64,000 nucleotides of DNA. Origin: Odontocerum albicorne. Taxonomy: Eukaryota; Arthropoda; Insecta; Trichoptera; Odontoceridae. This document shows, in pieces, positions 12,901-23,900 of the stretch. The notes under the pieces were generated by a model. That model had not been told where the DNA came from, ran no database searches, and saw only the letters and a list, made by a program, of their open reading frames with translations. Both the position numbers and the translations under genes were made by a program. The first letter of the stretch is position 1; each line of letters opens with the position of its first letter. The DNA lies in assembly GCA_949825065.1 (NCBI GenBank), contig OX463848.1, positions 31,435,502-31,499,501 of the forward strand, read 5' to 3'.

Positions 12901-13075
12901 GTATACAACACAGCCTATCAGGCTAATTGCCAAGTGGAAATCAAAAAGATTTTAACGAAACTAATGAAAACCAAACTGGAATCTTTTTTAAAAAAAAAAA
13001 AGGTTCCAAACGGAAACGAATTCTCAACCCCGTTTTACTAACTAGGCCACGGAAGTCACCATTGGATAAATAACA
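12900..13075 (-). mobile_element. SINE-A copy (reverse strand)
   Basis: In reverse complement: a head with GTGGCCTAGTTAGTAAAACG, TTTTTTAAAAAAGATTCC, then body AGTTTGGTTTTCATTAG and a tail with AATTAGCCTGATAGG. It is diverged, but the order of parts matches the family. Confidence 0.6.
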
Positions 13076-13264
13076 CTTGTGCTCTAGCATTGCTGCCGTA
13101 ACAAACTGAGATTATTACAACTAAAAAGCCTTTTTAGATAGGAGGTCGAAACATGCATCGTGGGGACTTATGTATTTAGTGAAATAAGAAAATAGTTTAC
13201 TTTAAATAATTATCCTTACATGGAGATCCATAAACGTTGAAAGAAATAATTATGATAGACCTAA

Positions 13265-13470
13265 AAAAATAATCTACAAGTAGTGTAGAAGGTGTGAGAA
13301 GTTTGAGAAGACTGAAAGAGAGAAAAAGGAAAAACCTTCATAGTTGGAAAGTTTTCATGACGAGTTGTATGTACTCGTATGTGGAAGATGGGAAAAATAG
13401 GTGCCAGGAAAGAGTTAAGTGGAGATCTATCCTCTCTGCATAATCCAATAGGGATATAGTGTAATGCTTA
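13265..13470 (+). mobile_element. LINE-2 3' end
   Basis: AGTTTTCATGACGAGTTGTATG...GGTGCCAGGAAAGAG...GTGGAGATCTATCC and a final CCAATAGGGATATAGTG parallel the copy at 34690-34930. The stretch 13471-14015 holds no recognised feature. Confidence 0.6.
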
Positions 13471-14019
13471 AAAATAGCTTTTACAAATTTAAAACAAAAA
13501 CCTTTTTCAAATTTTCTGAATAAATTTCCAGACATAAATTTCTTGGCTCATTTAGTCCAAAACTCGCTAAGCGGTGGGAGGACATTATCTTTTAGATACT
13601 ATACGAGTATATTCACCTTGTAATAGAAGACGACCCCAAGACCGAGGTTGGTGCAGGTGAATTCTATAGGAGGCTAAGACCCACATTTGAGTAAAGTGTC
13701 CGAGAGAAAGATTGTGATAAGCGAAGCTCTTTCAGGTGAGATTATCCTTTAAATAATGCTGTTTAGGTTTACCATTTATGAATGCTATCAACTTATTAAA
13801 AAAGTTATATCCTATATTTTATGTTACATGTGAAAATAATCTTTTTAAATTGTGAATCATCACCTTCCGATCCTTACATGTTTTTTATTGTTATTTTTAA
13901 ACATTAAATAATTTGGGTTCAAATCCTGAGGAGGAGAGTCGGCTATCTTAAAAGCGTTATGTAAATTGACATTTTATTATTATTATTACTATACATACAT
14001 AACATAACACCGGTTCCCT

Positions 14020-15260
14020 TTTGGGACAGACAAAAAGGATAGAGCGTTGGACTTTCCAATCGCGTTACACATCTTTCACATATTCTATCTCCATACATCT
14101 TCTCATACAGGTCTTAAGATTTTCTCACTTAGATCAGCAATACAAATAATTGAGAACCTTTTGAATTTGCAACAATTTTGTGTTATTGCAAATTAAATTG
14201 TAGGGCGTTTGAACTCAGATCAAATTTATCCCTCTGGTTAAAAAGCGATACATTCAATGTTTCATTTTTAATAAATTAAGGGATTCGTGAAACTTTTTTG
14301 GCATTTTCAGTGTCTTATGTATGCATTCACACCAGTACGTTGTTTTCCTGTCAGGGTAGGCTAATAGGACAAAACGTCAGACTTTAATTATTCGACATAT
14401 ATATGCCTCTTTCACATCCATACGCTTTTTCATACTACTCCAATGATTTATCTGACTTACAATGTTTATTTCTTTCAAATTATCATTCACTTTTATCCAA
14501 CCATATTTTTCTTCTTCTTCCTCTGCCACACCTACTTTTATTTGTGCTGCACATTTATTTTGTAAGTCTTTCTCCATTCAAACTCGCAGTACTTTTCTAG
14601 ATCTCTGTCTTAAGTTTTCATTTATCCCTTATAACTTCATTCCGTATACTATCGATCAATATAATCTCGTGTATTATTCTCAGTGTATGTATTTATATGG
14701 CATTGCCCCCTTATAACTTCATTCCGTATACTATCATACATTATAATCTAATGTATTCTTCTCAGTATATGTTTTTATACAGCATTTTATCGCCTCTTTT
14801 TAGTCTTTTCTACATCCAGGTTTCACTTCCATTCATCAAAATTGTTTCAAGAATACTGTTATCGACTATCATTATAGCAGATCTTGACACTATCCGGTTG
14901 GAGTATATGGTATATGTTTAAGTGCCTCATTGACTTTGCTTCTTATTATTTCACGCCGTTCGATATCTCTAACTATTTAATAATCTGATAAAATACTACC
15001 GAAATTAAAGTATTCCTTAACTTGATCTAGTATTTCATTGTCCATCGTATTTACTTTCTACGATATATAGGTGAACAATGAAAAATGAATTCTCAGATCT
15101 TATTCTTCGCATCTCTCATACAACTTACTTGTCAAACCTGTAATTCATCCACATTCTGCTAACACTACCATGTCATCAGTACATAGCAATCCACATACAT
15201 TCCCATTCGATATTTGCATGCCACCCGTTGACCTCTGTAGTTCCTTCACACATGAATCTT
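14020..15260 (-). mobile_element. LINE-2 remnants, two overlapping 3' pieces with decayed RT
   Basis: A short 3' piece at 14020-14150 is followed by a longer copy from 14340. On the minus strand 15100-15260 gives LCTDDMVVLAE and LYERCEE, the RT catalytic box (normally YADD, here TDD) and following block, then VKEYFNF. The same LYERCEE block appears at about 47170. 14377-14577 and nearby open frames are fragments of the C-terminus. Confidence 0.65.
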
Positions 15261-15579
15261 AGTAATTATTAAACAAAACAAATCGTTTATTAACCCTTAT
15301 TATTATTATGAAAGAAAAAATACTGAAAAGTGTCTTACAAATTCTGAAAACCAATTTATTAATATAAACATTTCTATAATAACCAATTTATGAATACAAA
15401 CATTTCTTTGTTAAACAATGTGATATATATATATATATATTACCAGATTGTAATTACTTTCAACCAATGATAATAAAAATACTTATAAAGGGAATTTACA
15501 TAGGCGCAAATACGATTCAAATTATTAATAATTTGTACAATGTTTTTCTTCTTCTTCTTAAACTTTCTACAGACTCAAG
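15261..15579. other. AT-rich gap with a short TA microsatellite
   Basis: A run of TA dinucleotides at about 15424-15442. Otherwise featureless. Confidence 0.6.
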
Positions 15580-17930
15580 AGTATGTTACTGCAGGATTGT
15601 CTTCCTGTGATGCTGAGCTCCAGCTATCTCACCATCGTTTCGGGGATCTCCCTGGTGGGCGCCGTCTATCCGGCACCATATGCAGAGCTATGTATGGAAT
15701 TCTTGTGGAATTCATTCTCCGTACATGTTGGTACCAGTATCGTCGACGCTGTCGTCCCATCTGACCACATTTTGGACCTCACAGACCTCTCGGATTGTGG
15801 TGTTCCTTACACGATCACGCTAAGTCTTCCCAGTAATAGCGCGCAGAGTTCTCATTTCCGTTGTCCTTAGCATACTTTTTGTCCTGACAGTGTCCGCCCT
15901 CGCTTCGATGTCATATGTGAGGATAGCTCGCATACAGGTCTTATAAATGCGTACCTTGCTATCCGTTCTCATATCTTTATTCCGCCATATGACATCTAAG
16001 AGTGAATATAGCGTCGGTAGTAGAGCGGTTCTTTCTGAATCCCTGCTATTGCTCTCTATTTGTAAAATGTATTTCAAGTTTTTTCTTTTATTATCATTGT
16101 GAACAATTTAAGAGTAGAGCACAGCAGGGATATTCCTCTGTAGTATTCAGGATTGGTTTTCTGCCCCTTTTTAAAGATGGGTATTGTTATACTTGTTCTC
16201 CAGTCGTTAGGGATAATTGATGTGCCCAATATTTTATTAAACAGTAGAAAGCTCAGCGATCGTTGGCATATTTTAGCATCTCATTGTGAACTTCGTCTGG
16301 TCCTGTTGATTTCCGGTTTTTCAGTTTTGCTATAGCTGCTTTGATTTCACTTTATTCAATAATTTCCGAATCTGTACCATTCTGAGGCAATGGGATTTCT
16401 TCCGAGTCATTGTATAATTCCTGAAAGTACTTTTCCCACTTTTCTGTTGTAATTTTGTTTGTTTGTACATATCCATTGATCAGTTTCTTCTTTTCTCTTA
16501 GCATTTTCTATACCTTCTTTTGAGCCCCGTACAGATCAAACTCCATATCTTTGGTAAATTTAGTCCAGTATTCCCTCTTTATCCGTTTTATTTCCGAGTT
16601 GACTCTGTTTCTAGTTGTCGCATATGCTTGTTTCTCTTCATCTGACGGTGTACTCTATATTTTAAATAGCTTTTTCGTTTCTCTTCAGCCAGCTCTTTTA
16701 CTTCCTTGGTAAACCAAGGTTTTGTATTATTATGTGCGTAAGTATTCACTCTCCTCTTCCCCAATGCTTCCATTGATGCATCGTGTAAGTTCTGTTTCAC
16801 TTTCCTCCATGCTGTCTCCACGTCATCTTCCTCAGTCACATGGTTGATATTTATCTTCTCAGCAAGTCTAGATTTGAATAGTATTTTGGTGCTGTCTGCT
16901 TCTAACGACTCTATATTGTATTTCTCTATGTACTCGTAGTTTGGTTCTTTTTTGTTTAACTTCGGTCTTTCCATTCTGATTTTTCTCAGTATTAGGTTAT
17001 GATCTGAGCCTATGTTTGCTAAAGTTAGTGCTCTTATGTCAATTACATCAACTGGGTGAATTTGTCTATTTATGATTATAAAGTCAATCATCGACTTCCT
17101 CACGTTCCGGAAAGTATATTTGTGTTGCTCCTTGTGGTTGAAGAATGTATTGTTTATCCTGAGTTCGTTTTTAGCGCAAAATTCTACAAGCATTTCCCCG
17201 TTTTCATTAATGACAACTTCGTTAAATCTTTGCATAATTCCATTTAACTGTCGGTTTCCTATTGTGGCCTTTAAGTCCCCAAATATCACCACCCTGTCTT
17301 TTCGTGGAATATTATCCACTGTCTCCTGTAGTTTGCCATAAAAGTTATCTATTTCTTCACGTGGTTTGGTGATATCTGGCGCATATGTGCTAATAAAGTG
17401 GAATATGTTTTTTCCTATCTTAAGTGTGACCCTGAGTAATCTATCATTGATATAGTCAATATTTTCTATAGAGTTTTCATACTGTGCCTTAATCAGCATG
17501 CCAACCCCAGAGTGGGCCTTGTCCTTCTTATCCTTTCCACTATAGATAAATATAAAGTTCGAGCACTTGGCTGTTCTTCTGCCTTTCTTTTTGGTTTCGG
17601 ACATCCCGCATATGTCTATGTTGTGGTTGTCGAGCTCTGCAGGGATCTCCCAATCCCTGTTGTTCCATGAGGTAATATTCCAACATGCGATCCTTGTTAT
17701 GTTGTTACGTTTCCATAATCGTTTTTTCCTTTTCCCTGCCTTGGTCCTGTCCGTGATCAGTCCGATGTCCGAGGCTCCTTCTCCTGTTCTGTGAGCGTTT
17801 ACAGTGTTTTTACCTCAGGTAGGCTGCTAACCTTTCCTGAGAACCCTCCTCCTTTATCCGGGCTTGGGACCGGCAGTGCTTCCTTCCTAGGCGGCACAGG
17901 CGGAGTTAACAGTATAAATTTCAATAAAGC
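15580..17930 (-). mobile_element. RTE-type LINE, internally deleted and mutated
   Basis: Reading the minus strand, the copy runs from about 17814 (endonuclease start) through decayed 5' reverse-transcriptase sequence (16590 down to about 16090) to the C-terminal region (16077-15600). The central RT part that should carry the catalytic aspartates is missing, because motif-1-like sequence near 16130 is followed almost at once by C-terminal sequence. C-terminal matches include RIYKTCMRAILTYDIEARAD and RTTEMRTLRAITGKT, typical of RTE-like elements. Confidence 0.85.
16588..17814 (-). pseudogene. RTE-type AP endonuclease domain plus linker (LINE ORF fragment)
   Basis: The frame is open from just after a TGA at 17815-17817 to a stop at 16588. 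The first internal Met is at 17604. Endonuclease landmarks occur in order: IACWNITSW, DICGMSETKKKG, FHFISTYAP, VVIFGDLKATIG, SMIDFIIINR and IGSDHNLIL. AP-type endonucleases of LINEs nick target DNA so that reverse transcription can be primed. The usual GDFN motif reads GDLK here, replacing the conserved catalytic Asn with Lys, so the domain is probably inactive. Downstream the frame enters the RT linker and ends at a stop. Confidence 0.85.
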
Positions 17931-17989
17931 AATGTTTTTAATAGTATAAATTTCTATAAAAAACGTGAGATATTTTCAACCAAATGTAA

Positions 17990-18490
17990 AAGGTCTTCTT
18001 CTCCCTGGCTCCATCCCAACTCACTGTCTGCGAAGACTGTTAAGGTCAGCTCTCCTCGTCCTCAGGTTGTATGCTCTTCTGTCCCGGACTACGTCCCCTA
18101 GGCCGTGCCTCTGCATCAGGTTATCTTTTTGCACCACCCACGAATTCTTAGGTCTTCCTCTGGTTGTTATTCGAGGAAGATCCATGGAGATTGCCCGGTT
18201 CACAATGTAATAGGGTGCTCTGCGTCCAGCGTGCCCACACCATCTCAATCGCCTCTCCTCCATCTTACTGTTGATTTCTGTAACACCTAGGCTTCCACGA
18301 ATGCGTGAACTTTTTATTTTGTCTCTTAGGGATACACCAGCTGACCATCTTAGCATGCGCATTTCAGCAGTTTCTAGTTGCCTGGAGTAGAATTATACAT
18401 CGTCCAGCATTCGGAGCCATAGAGGAGTGCGGGTCTGACAATCGTTTGGTATACTTTTCCTTTTAACTTTACTGGCATTTTCGGAATCAC
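17990..18490 (-). mobile_element. Second RTE-like LINE, C-terminal fragment
   Basis: The minus strand encodes MRMLRWSAGVSLRDKIKSSR, RLRWCGHAGRR, then TRGRPKNSWVVQKDNL, the post-RT tail common to RTE-like elements. Upstream on the same strand, KVYQTIVRPALLYGSECWTM is readable to about 18460 with a frame change between. It abuts the plus-strand LINE at about 18500 and the endonuclease-bearing RTE copy at about 17940, so this is a stack of insertions. Confidence 0.8.
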
Positions 18491-18504
18491 ATAGAACTCC
18501 AGAT

Positions 18505-19200
18505 TACAGCGTCTTCAAAATGTGTGCCTAAGATTCATTTTCAACCTATGTAAGTACAATCATATAACTTCATACCAGAAGGCATTGAACTGGTTGAATG
18601 CTAGAAATAGACGCCAAATTCACATACTGCCTCTATTGTATAATATCCTTAACTGTCCCGCCGCCCCCTCTTATCTCGCCGAGAATTTTCAGCGTCTTTC
18701 CAATCATGGATTAGCGCTACGCTCAAACAGAGATTTTTTATTGGCCTTTCCAGTTCACCGCTCCTCTTTCTTTACGTCGTCCTTTACTGTCCATGGAGTG
18801 AGACTCTGGAATCAAATACAAACCAATATAAGACTGGCTCCGTCCTTGGCATGCTTTAAGAAGCGACTGAAAAACCTATTAATTTCTAGTCAGTAAAATA
18901 ACGTGTTTCATTCCTGATTTTTCTTTTCCTTTCTTCTCCACCATCCCTTCCTTTCCTTTTGATTGATGATATCTCACTTTATATGATAAAGAATGTTCGG
19001 ATGATTGTCCGTCTTTGTGAGGTTCGTGGGAATATGCTCGCGTATATGTTTATGGATTTCGTGGGGATGGATAGTCATTTGAATGATTTATGCGACCACG
19101 TAACTCGCTTCATTTACTTTTGTCTGGTTGGTTGGAAGAGATTGCCACCTGCCAATAATCCCGCCAGATTGTATTTGCAATAAAAGTGTTAAATAAATAA
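18505..19200 (+). mobile_element. CR1/L2-like LINE 3' end (LINE-1 of this window)
   Basis: The frame from 18522 to 18896 encodes an RT C-terminus with RRQIHILPLLYNILNCP, LLAFPVHRSSFFTSSFTVHG, VRLWNQIQTNIR and ACFKKRLKNLL, the typical tail of CR1/L2-type non-LTR elements. It is followed by a roughly 300-bp 3' UTR ending in a conserved block (GGTTGGAAGAGATTGCCACC) and a microsatellite-like tail of AAAT units at 19187-19208. It is 5'-truncated. Two more copies are at 39469-39930 and 50612-50935. Confidence 0.85.
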
Positions 19201-19208
19201 ATAAATAA

Positions 19209-20195
19209 TAAACTTCCGTCATTGATCTAAACTTCATCCATCCCACACTAATTCTATGTGTCACAAGGTAAGGATGGTGAATAGGAAAATAATAAAGAAG
19301 ATTGAAATACGTTACATGATTGACTTTATGTTAAGAGATGTATAAATCATTTAAAAAAATATATTACGATGGACTGGCAAAATAATTAAAATTAAGGATT
19401 GATGTTAAGGGTAAAAAAGGATACTTTAAAAGTATTAATAAAAAAATATCTGACAAAATAAATATATAGTGTGAATGGCACGGTTTAAGAAAGATTGAAA
19501 GTAAAGTAAAATATCTATCCAGCAAGTGGTGCCTATACCATACACATGTATTGATTTTAATCCCGTCTGCTAATGAAAAAGAGTTGCGTAAACTGAAACT
19601 GGAAAAACAGAATATGAAAGACAATGACCGAGAAATATACTATTTCATTTGTGTCATCGTTAATGGAAAATAAATAATCTGAAATATTCGTTGTGATCGA
19701 ATGTCTCATAATATGAGATGCTGTACGTCAGTCGGAGAAAATAACTCCTCGATAAAATGTTGAAGCTCTCTCAAGACAAAAGGTACAAAATGGAATAAAT
19801 TATGTTTACCTCCATCAAAATGAAACGCTGTCATGTCATCAATTGTCAGCATGATACGAATGTATTATTTTTTCATTATATTTTCATGGCGGTTGTAAAA
19901 GAAGTTATTGTCTCGCAAGATTTCTCGAGTAACAACAGTAGAATAACAGACAATATGGACTATATGACTGTGATATGAGAAGTTTTTTCATTGTGTCTGA
20001 AAATATATGTATTTGACAGTTTGATTTACTCTTTCACAGAATCGTGATTTGATATATACACGTTTACGTTAGTATTATATACATATATTTTAATTTATTT
20101 TTCCTAAAGTTATGATACAACACATAATTCGAATAGAAGAATAGCCTATTGAGTTACTATCACATATCGGAAGATCTAAAATATAAAGGTGTCTT
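19209..20195. other. AT-rich stretch without recognised features
   Basis: The reading frame at 19364-19624 (minus) is AT-driven and matches nothing I know. 19904-19919 shares GTTATTGTCTCGCAAG with about 8673, hinting at an unidentified repeat. Confidence 0.4.
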
Positions 20196-20199
20196 CATA

Positions 20200-20420
20200 T
20201 TGTATGTTAGTTCGTCTTCCCTTGGTAAGTTTTCTGCGGGTGGTCAAACGAAATATGTTTTTTTTTAAATATATGCAGATGCGTGGAAGTACCTTATCTA
20301 ATGGCCGAAGCCACCATCTTTCTATTCTTACACCTAATTTATTTTATGTTTTGAAATATTTTAAATTTTACATTAAAAGTGGATATAATGGACGGGATGG
20401 ATCGCCCTTGAGATAGAAAA
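20200..20420 (+). mobile_element. SINE-C-like dispersed repeat
   Basis: Starts TAGTTCGTCTTCCCTTGGTA, then TTTTCTGCGGG, AAATATGTTTTTTTT, ATATGCAGATGCGTGG, ACCTTATCTAATGG, ending near CGCCCTTGAGATAG. The same block order appears at 42185-42395 (minus) and 61265-61480, and in part at 44740-44885. Copies keep a B-box-like GGTTCGAATC near the end, suggesting a tRNA-derived SINE. Confidence 0.6.
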
Positions 20421-20574
20421 ATGATTAATTTATGAAACATTTTGTTTAAAACGAAATTGCCGATTCTATCCACAGTTCATCAGACCTCCTTTTATATATT
20501 ATTTTTTATACCCAGATTATCAGCTCCTTGTGTTGGTGCACGACAGGCTACTAAAATTATTTATATTTTTCTTT

Positions 20575-20695
20575 ATGCAAGCCTGAGCGGTGCTGGCGCC
20601 ATAAACGGTGCTGTGAATGAACGGTACGGAAGTGCAGTGGTCCTTATCCTTCGACTCTTTGCACTGGTGTCTACCGAGGTAGATCTCCCGAATGA
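20575..20695 (+). pseudogene. Decayed duplicate of chaoptin-like exon 1
   Basis: Without gaps, 20575-20693 aligns to the true exon 1 at 20757-20875. I count about 90 of 119 identical bases by hand. The ATG is kept but codon 4 is TGA where the gene has TGG, so it cannot encode the signal peptide. About 24 of 29 differences are transitions, mostly G to A or C to T in this copy, as expected for a relic losing CpG and GC content. The similarity weakens towards 20720 and the splice donor is not kept. Confidence 0.8.
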
Positions 20696-20756
20696 CAGAA
20701 CCAATACACATATTCATTAACACATTTGTTTTGTTGTTAACAGCAGCGGAGGGGGC

Positions 20757-20901
20757 ATGCGACCCTGGGCGGCGCTGGCGCTATGGACGGTGCTGTGGAC
20801 GGGCGGTGCGGAAGCGCAGTGGCCCTGCTCCTTCAACTCCTTGTGCTGGTGTCGGCCAGGACAGATCTCCTGCGTTGGCGTCCCCTTGCACAAATTACCA
20901 G
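20757..20901 (+). CDS. Exon 1 of the chaoptin-like gene: signal peptide and LRRNT cap
   Basis: Starts at the ATG in context GGGGGCATGC (purine at -3). It encodes a short hydrophobic signal peptide with likely cleavage after AEA, then a CX5CXCX6C N-cap. The donor is CAG|GTATAA and the last G joins AG of exon 2 to make Glu49. The exon is much more GC-rich than its surroundings. A pyrimidine-rich tract ending AACAG at 20739-20743 just before the ATG looks like a 3' splice site, so an untranslated 5' exon may lie further upstream. No promoter was identified. Confidence 0.88.
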
Positions 20902-23900
20902 GTATAAAACGTAATGATTTATTTTACGACAAATGGGAGCTTTCAGATTTTAGACAAATTATCTTAGTAAACGATATCTTCATTCATTCACATAAATGAT
21001 ATTGGTGTAGTTTTTTTTCAATTCTATAAAATAAAGGTGCGGATGAAATTATGACTCTTTTTGCCACCGTCACTGTTCAGGCGCTAGTGGTATAGAAGGA
21101 GACGGTGTCATCTCCTTGAGTTACACATAACTTACCTATTTAGTTGCTGTTATGGTATAGAATAGAATATCGTCCTTGTGTGAATAAAATTTATTAAAAA
21201 AAATGCTGAATATATAACTGAAACGCTGCAATTATTTCATACGCACTTCAGGCTTAGTCTGAACCCTTTAGTTCCTTACAATATGTATTACACTTTCGTT
21301 GTAAACAGTACAACCTGGTGGACTTATTGCCATGTGGTAATATCTTCTAACCAACCAGAATGATTTTAAAAACACTTTAAGTGAAAACCATTCAGAATTC
21401 TTTTATCCTTTTAAAAAATCTAGGTTCCAGTGGGATTTAAACCCACTACCTTCGGATTGAGAGACAGGCGTCTTACCAACAAGTCCATGGAAGTCGTCAG
21501 TATGTTATGAGTTGCCAATTTAAGAGCTAAAGGTTCAGCTTTAAAATAAACCATCTGATACACCTCGCAGCGTTCGAACACAACAAAACGTTCAAGCAGT
21601 GAGAGAGTCCGCAATTCAATCTCCACAATGTTCAGCTCGTAACCATGTTACCACTGCGGAATGTCTGGTGAGAGTATGAGGGGAATTTTCCATGCAAACC
21701 ATTTATTAAATTAATATAAAATGTTGTTCGTTCAGGAACTAAATGTACGTGACTGAGTCAATCGCTGTACACCTTGTCAGGATATCTTCCAAAATATAAT
21801 ATATCAGTGAATTCTATTGTATGTTCCTGTAATGAAGCATACTCAAATTTGTCAGGCTGCATTAATAAGCAGAATTTTTGGTATTGGGCAGAAAACAATC
21901 CTCAACATCTTCATGGGCGATCTCACCACAGCCAACATGTTACTTGATACGCTGTAGCTGATTTTAGAGAAATAGACTCTTTTTTTTAGAAGGAAAGAAA
22001 AACCGCTAATGTTACTTCCGATTGTTTCATAGAGACATTATGCAATAACCTAGAGCTGAAACCCAACGAGCTTTTCAGAGGCTCCAACATGATAGTGTCA
22101 CCGCTCACATAGCGAGATAAGTTTATGGAAGCTCTAAAGTATATGTTTTCAAGGCACCTAATATCTTTGAAAGGTGATATATCGTAGTCAGCACGTTCTT
22201 CCAGTCTCGCCACTTGTAATTTTTTTCTTTGGAGCCATCTGTTGGCTGAAGTCTACAAAAACAGGTCAAGGACAATGTACAAACTAAAAACTGCTATCTG
22301 GAATGAAATCGGAATAATACCATCAGAAATTACCAGGAGAGTAACGCAGAATTCCAAAATGAGGCTTCACACATGTATAAAAAATGAACGTTGGCATTTC
22401 AATAATAATTCTCAATTAAGGTGAATGGTTATTTTTTTAAATTTTACAGTTAAAAAAAAGTTGTGCAGAAAATTTTTGTTCATGTTTTTTTTATTATTAA
22501 TATTTCGATACCGGGAGTTATTTCGGTTGCATTCTGTATATTGACGACCCACGTGACCTGGTTGTGAAAACACTTGTCTTCCAACTCGAGATCGGAGGTT
22601 AAATTTATGTTGTAATCCATTTTTTTCAAAAAGAGTTCCATTCTTGTTTTCACTTGAAGGCTCTTAACCACCTTTCCAGTTGATTGGAATATATAGTTAC
22701 GTGGTAATAAACCCATAAGGTTGTATAGTATTAACAAACGAGTAATACGCTACTATAATATATTGATAGTTTAGAATGTCTATGGGAGATGCATTTTTTA
22801 TTTATACATTTTTTGGGTCGCAGAGCAGATCCGAAGATTTTCCATGAAAATGTATCATTATAAATTGAAAAAAAAAAGACGGCGCTTAGTTATCGGAATG
22901 GAGTACCTTCTGAATTCTTTTGACAAGTATGATATTGTACAATATAATATAAAAAATAGTTCTCTAACGAGAGTTAAAGAACTATTTTTACTCGAATTCT
23001 CACGTATCCAGAAATTATCGATTGGGCTAGTTGATTTTTTTCTCTTAAACTTTTCAAGATCTTTTAAAATGTATTGAAAGATCGGATAGTGTTTTTAAGG
23101 ATCTGAATTATACGAGCATATTTTTATTTTTATTTTTCCTAAACAGATTATTTTTTTTGTATATAACGGTCTTGAGCCTCCCGAGCCCTGACCTGTTATA
23201 TACTTGTTTTATATGTATGGTATGTAGTTTGCACGTACATACTCCTTTCCGATATTTCTGTGTATGAATCATGTTAATGTTTATACTTTTTCTAACACGT
23301 TAATTTTGAATTCATGCGGACTGATAATTATAATTCAATCTTTATTTTTACAAAATATTTTTAATTTGTTGTTAATACTTGTTAAATATAAGAGTTGCTG
23401 CAGCTCAGACAATTTGCATTGTTTATCTGTGCTTGTTAAATTTATGAGTCTAAGATAGGTGTCAGAGTAATGTAATGAACCTAGTGAGATAGCTGATTTG
23501 AATAAAAATAAATAAATTCGTTAATTATACACAAAATCAATATTCCATAGAAAAGATTATACAAATTCGTATACAAATTGACAGTTCAGATATTAGCTGA
23601 AAGTGCTCGTCTATAAATCCCTCTATTTGTTTTCTTTGTCTCAGAGCTTCATCCGTTAGGTCTTCATTTCACTTGCACCGACCCTTCACTGTACTACTTG
23701 TGAATTCCATAAGCGTAATTTAGTATTTCCCACGCTGACATCGTAGATGTCCTATTTATTCAGCTCACCTGAATGATTCAACAAGTGGGAAGCGTGAATG
23801 TATTATTCGTTCTTCTTTGACAAACATCGGGAGCTTCCAACTGTTTGTTTTGTCGTACGTATGTCGTTAACTTGTTTAGCAAACTGGAAAATCAATTGCA

